Shown: positions 62,144 through 64,000 of the stretch, one piece after another
Numbering within the stretch: position 1 is the first letter of the stretch
Layout of the letters: the number at the start of each line of letters is the position of its first letter
Origin: Acidobacteriota bacterium
Lineage (GTDB): Bacteria; Acidobacteriota; Terriglobia; Acidiferrales; UBA7541
Assembly (NCBI GenBank): GCA_003223215.1
Contig: QHYH01000093.1
Span: forward strand, 1-64,000
DNA length: 64,000 nt
Direction of reading: 5' to 3'
The notes under the pieces: generated by a model
What the model was told of the DNA's origin: nothing
Database searches by the model: none
Seen by the model: only the letters and a program-made list of their open reading frames with translations
Made by a program: the position numbers and the translations under genes

Positions 62144-62886
62144 GAATTGGCGCGATCCGGTTTGGCGGGCCGGTGGACTCGTTGAACGCCGCCTCCTCCT
62201 AGCTTCTAGCCATTGCCGGGGCTCTTCTTGGCGGATCATCGAGAGCCCACCCAGATGTGCCTAATGCTTCTCGGGCCAGGTCGGGAAGTGGTTGCCAGCA
62301 CGGAAACTAGGCGGACGCCCGATAGGCCAACAAGAGTCTCTTTGCATGAATCGCACGGTGACCTGTACGGGTGAACAGCTAATGTCCGCAACACATTGTG
62401 CCAAAGAGGAACTGGAGCGGCGGGCAAGCGGTCGACAGAATGGGTAGGAGAGAGTTCTCTGGTTCCTGGAGGACACGCCCTCGCGGGTCAGCGGAGCCCG
62501 GTTCAGCGTCCGCAGGACCCTTTTGTGTGGCCACGTGCCGTAACACCTCCCATTCGGGGGCCGATGGCCGCTCAGGTGGTGCCAGATATGGACCGAGCCT
62601 TAGCCGCCATGGTTATCAGTCCGCGTTCGCAACAGGTTTTCTTGTACGGCACATGTCTTTGGATTGGAAAGCCCGGAACCCAAGCATTCTTCGGCAGAGC
62701 CGATGAACCGCACATCAGGCCGTGGGAACCACTCGATTTTAGAGCCGAAGGCGATGAGTCCGGCCCGGCACCTTACCTGCCGTTGCCTTGCGCCAGTTTG
62801 AGAAGGCTAAGGCCCCCCGATGGGTCATATCAAGTTCCTTTGGTCTCCCCGAGTTGCCAGATGAGTAGGCCCGGGGACAACCGGCA
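62144..62886. other. 743-bp intergenic region without recognised feature
   Basis: No conserved protein text was seen on either strand, and no tRNA or hairpin terminator. The frames here are low-complexity and Pro/Arg-rich, as expected for non-coding GC-rich DNA. An undescribed small RNA cannot be excluded. Confidence 0.3.
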
Positions 62887-63219
62887 GTGTCCGCGATGCT
62901 GAAGCTATCCGACGTTTTGACGCACCTTTTGGAGTGGCATGACCGGCAGACGCCCTTGCGTATTCTGCTGTCCACGCCTGATGGCAAGTTTGCTTTTGAT
63001 TGCACGCTCGTGCGATTCTTCGACACGGGCATCTCCCTTCAACTCGCGGGCGACTCCGATTCTGTCGATCTCAACTTGACTGGATACGACTTCGAGGCCT
63101 TGGACCAAGAAACGGAGGAACAGGCGCACGAAGAACTTTCCGGCTCTGGGCGCGGAATCAAAGCCAATAGCAGCGATCGAACCCTGCTCATTCTGGAGAT
63201 GGTCGCGGTTTCTTCATAA
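62887..63219 (+). CDS. Small hypothetical protein
   Basis: This frame of 110 codons starts with GTG at 62887 (or the ATG at 62896). Its text is well-structured: MLKLSDVLTHLLEWHDRQ, PLRILLSTPDGKFAFDCTLVRFFD, GISLQLAGDSDSVDLNLTGYDFEAL, followed by an acidic stretch. Balanced hydrophobic/charged patterning supports coding, but no family is recognised. It is isolated; the next 600 bp are unassigned. Confidence 0.45.
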   Translation: MSAMLKLSDVLTHLLEWHDRQTPLRILLSTPDGKFAFDCTLVRFFDTGISLQLAGDSDSVDLNLTGYDFEALDQETEEQAHEELSGSGRGIKANSSDRTLLILEMVAVSS

Positions 63220-63401
63220 CGAAGTAAGAAGTACTATTGACAGTATTCGGGGAATGGCATAAAACTCGGCTGCCTCCCCGGCATCGTCGAGTCATTTTGG
63301 GGGCGGTGATCCCTTCACCGCATGTTTCGATTGCTGACAGATCTTCAATCCTGAATCCAGGTAGGTCGAACGGATTGCCACTTCCTGGAGGTAAGCCGGA
63401 C

Positions 63402-63578
63402 ATGACGGATACAGAGAAGATGAAGAAACACATCACTTCGACAAAGAGGCTTGGGGAAGTTCTGCTCAGTCCCTTGGCAGTGATTACCATGCGATCTCGC
63501 AGCCGTTGGCGAATTCTCCGGATGGATGCGTCATCGGAGAGACTAACCGTCCTTGGCTCCAGAGAGGTACGCGACTAG
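63402..63578 (+). CDS. Very small possible protein with a good ribosome site
   Basis: GGAGGT lies nine bases before the ATG at 63402. The 58-residue product (MTDTEKMKKHITSTKRLG ... RSRSRWRILRMDASSERLTVLGS) is basic and has no recognised family. It may be a truncated gene. The surrounding region from 63220 to 63837 shows no other feature. Confidence 0.25.
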   Translation: MTDTEKMKKHITSTKRLGEVLLSPLAVITMRSRSRWRILRMDASSERLTVLGSREVRD

Positions 63579-63837
63579 CCGAAGCCGCGATGGCTGCGCA
63601 CGATGAGAAAGAGGATTTTGCCTTTCGAGCAAGCAACGGGTTTGCAGTGATGAGCGAGGGCGAGCGGAGGATACAAACACAACCCCACCTAACCGCTCGC
63701 CTTCCTCTCCACCAAGGGCGATCGAAGTTCCGAGCCGGGCGCGGCTTATTCCTTCCTTTGTTGCCTGGATCAGAATAGCGATTTCCCAAGCGGTGTGCCC
63801 GTTTTGGGCAGAATGAGGGCGAAGTGCCGGATTCGCG

Positions 63838-64000
63838 TTAGCTGGATTGGCCGCGCAGGATGCGGATGGCGTCCGGGACACCGGAACCACCGCGACCGTT
63901 GGCGCTGCCGGAGGATTCGCCGGGTTCCTCCAGGGTTGTGCTTTCGCCGGGCGCCAGGAAGAGATTGGTCTCGACGGCGTGCTGTTTGGTGTAGAGGTCG
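63838..64000 (-). CDS. C-terminal end of an unidentified protein (5' part beyond window)
   Basis: The minus-strand frame entering from the window edge reads DLYTKQHAVETNLFLAPGES and ends with a Gly/Ser-rich tail, VPDAIRILRGQSS and a TAA at 63838-63840. It is a strong continuous frame at the window edge, so a genuine partial gene is likely. The family cannot be named from 53 residues. Confidence 0.5.
   Translation of the reverse strand, partial: DLYTKQHAVETNLFLAPGESTTLEEPGESSGSANGRGGSGVPDAIRILRGQSS

Overview
This looks like about 64 kb of a free-living member of the Acidobacteriota (Terriglobia-like). The sequence is GC-rich. Pointers to the phylum are a MacB-like orphan permease of the ADOP type (59669-62143), a decayed two-component-regulator-propeller gene, a BlaI/M56 regulator pair, a large TonB receptor of the carboxypeptidase-regulatory-domain type, an archaeal/eukaryotic-type ProRS and a glyA-rpiB neighbourhood. 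This assignment is inference from gene content. I found no rRNA, tRNA, CRISPR array or intact insertion sequence.

Layout. 1-1300 is a gene graveyard: the end of an unidentified gene, then remnants of a SnoaL/NTF2-like protein, a luciferase-like monooxygenase and a sensor-kinase propeller. 1309-4617 is a sugar/inositol-type catabolic group: a TIM-barrel isomerase, a Gfo/Idh/MocA dehydrogenase and a frameshifted myo-inositol oxygenase. 4676-5581 holds two small unknown genes on the minus strand, one a 72-residue protein ending in Gly-Gly. 5876-10198 is an Lhr-type helicase. 10409-18629 is a two-component system followed by a complete TolC/adaptor/RND efflux operon. 18703-22731 is a Pho-box-like repeat array, a TonB receptor and a secreted phosphatase, which together look like a phosphate-scavenging unit. 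22900-25007 is an MFS exporter and a cytochrome c. 25352-32931 is an MdtABC-like efflux operon with two RND permeases. 33003-33962 is an Er-VIT1 (MbfA-type) iron exporter.

34347-36795 is a BlaI repressor plus an M56 metallopeptidase whose C-terminal half looks like a POTRA-like domain joined to a membrane-fusion-protein module. Its promoter is unusually readable, with a palindromic operator and an apparently leaderless start. 37513-42000 holds a PilZ-like protein, a TPR protein, a frameshifted DUF2252 gene, a glyA broken by about 13 bp, and rpiB. 42193-46639 holds a class-C-type serine hydrolase, a di-heme cytochrome c and a PQQ dehydrogenase with a lanthanide-type Asp-x-Asp motif. 46950-52792 holds a Sel1 protein, a membrane glycosyltransferase, an AraC regulator with two divergent small genes, and a dienelactone hydrolase. 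53283-62143 holds proS, a small membrane protein, a class A PBP with a coupled TPR lipoprotein-like partner, a recombinase-tail-like small protein and the ADOP permease. The last 1.9 kb is mostly non-coding, with two small possible genes and the C-terminus of a gene running off the edge.

Two themes run through the window: envelope transport (two RND operons, TonB receptor, MFS, ADOP, PBP) and a striking number of broken genes (eight). The breaks include an indel in glyA that homopolymer sequencing error does not easily explain.
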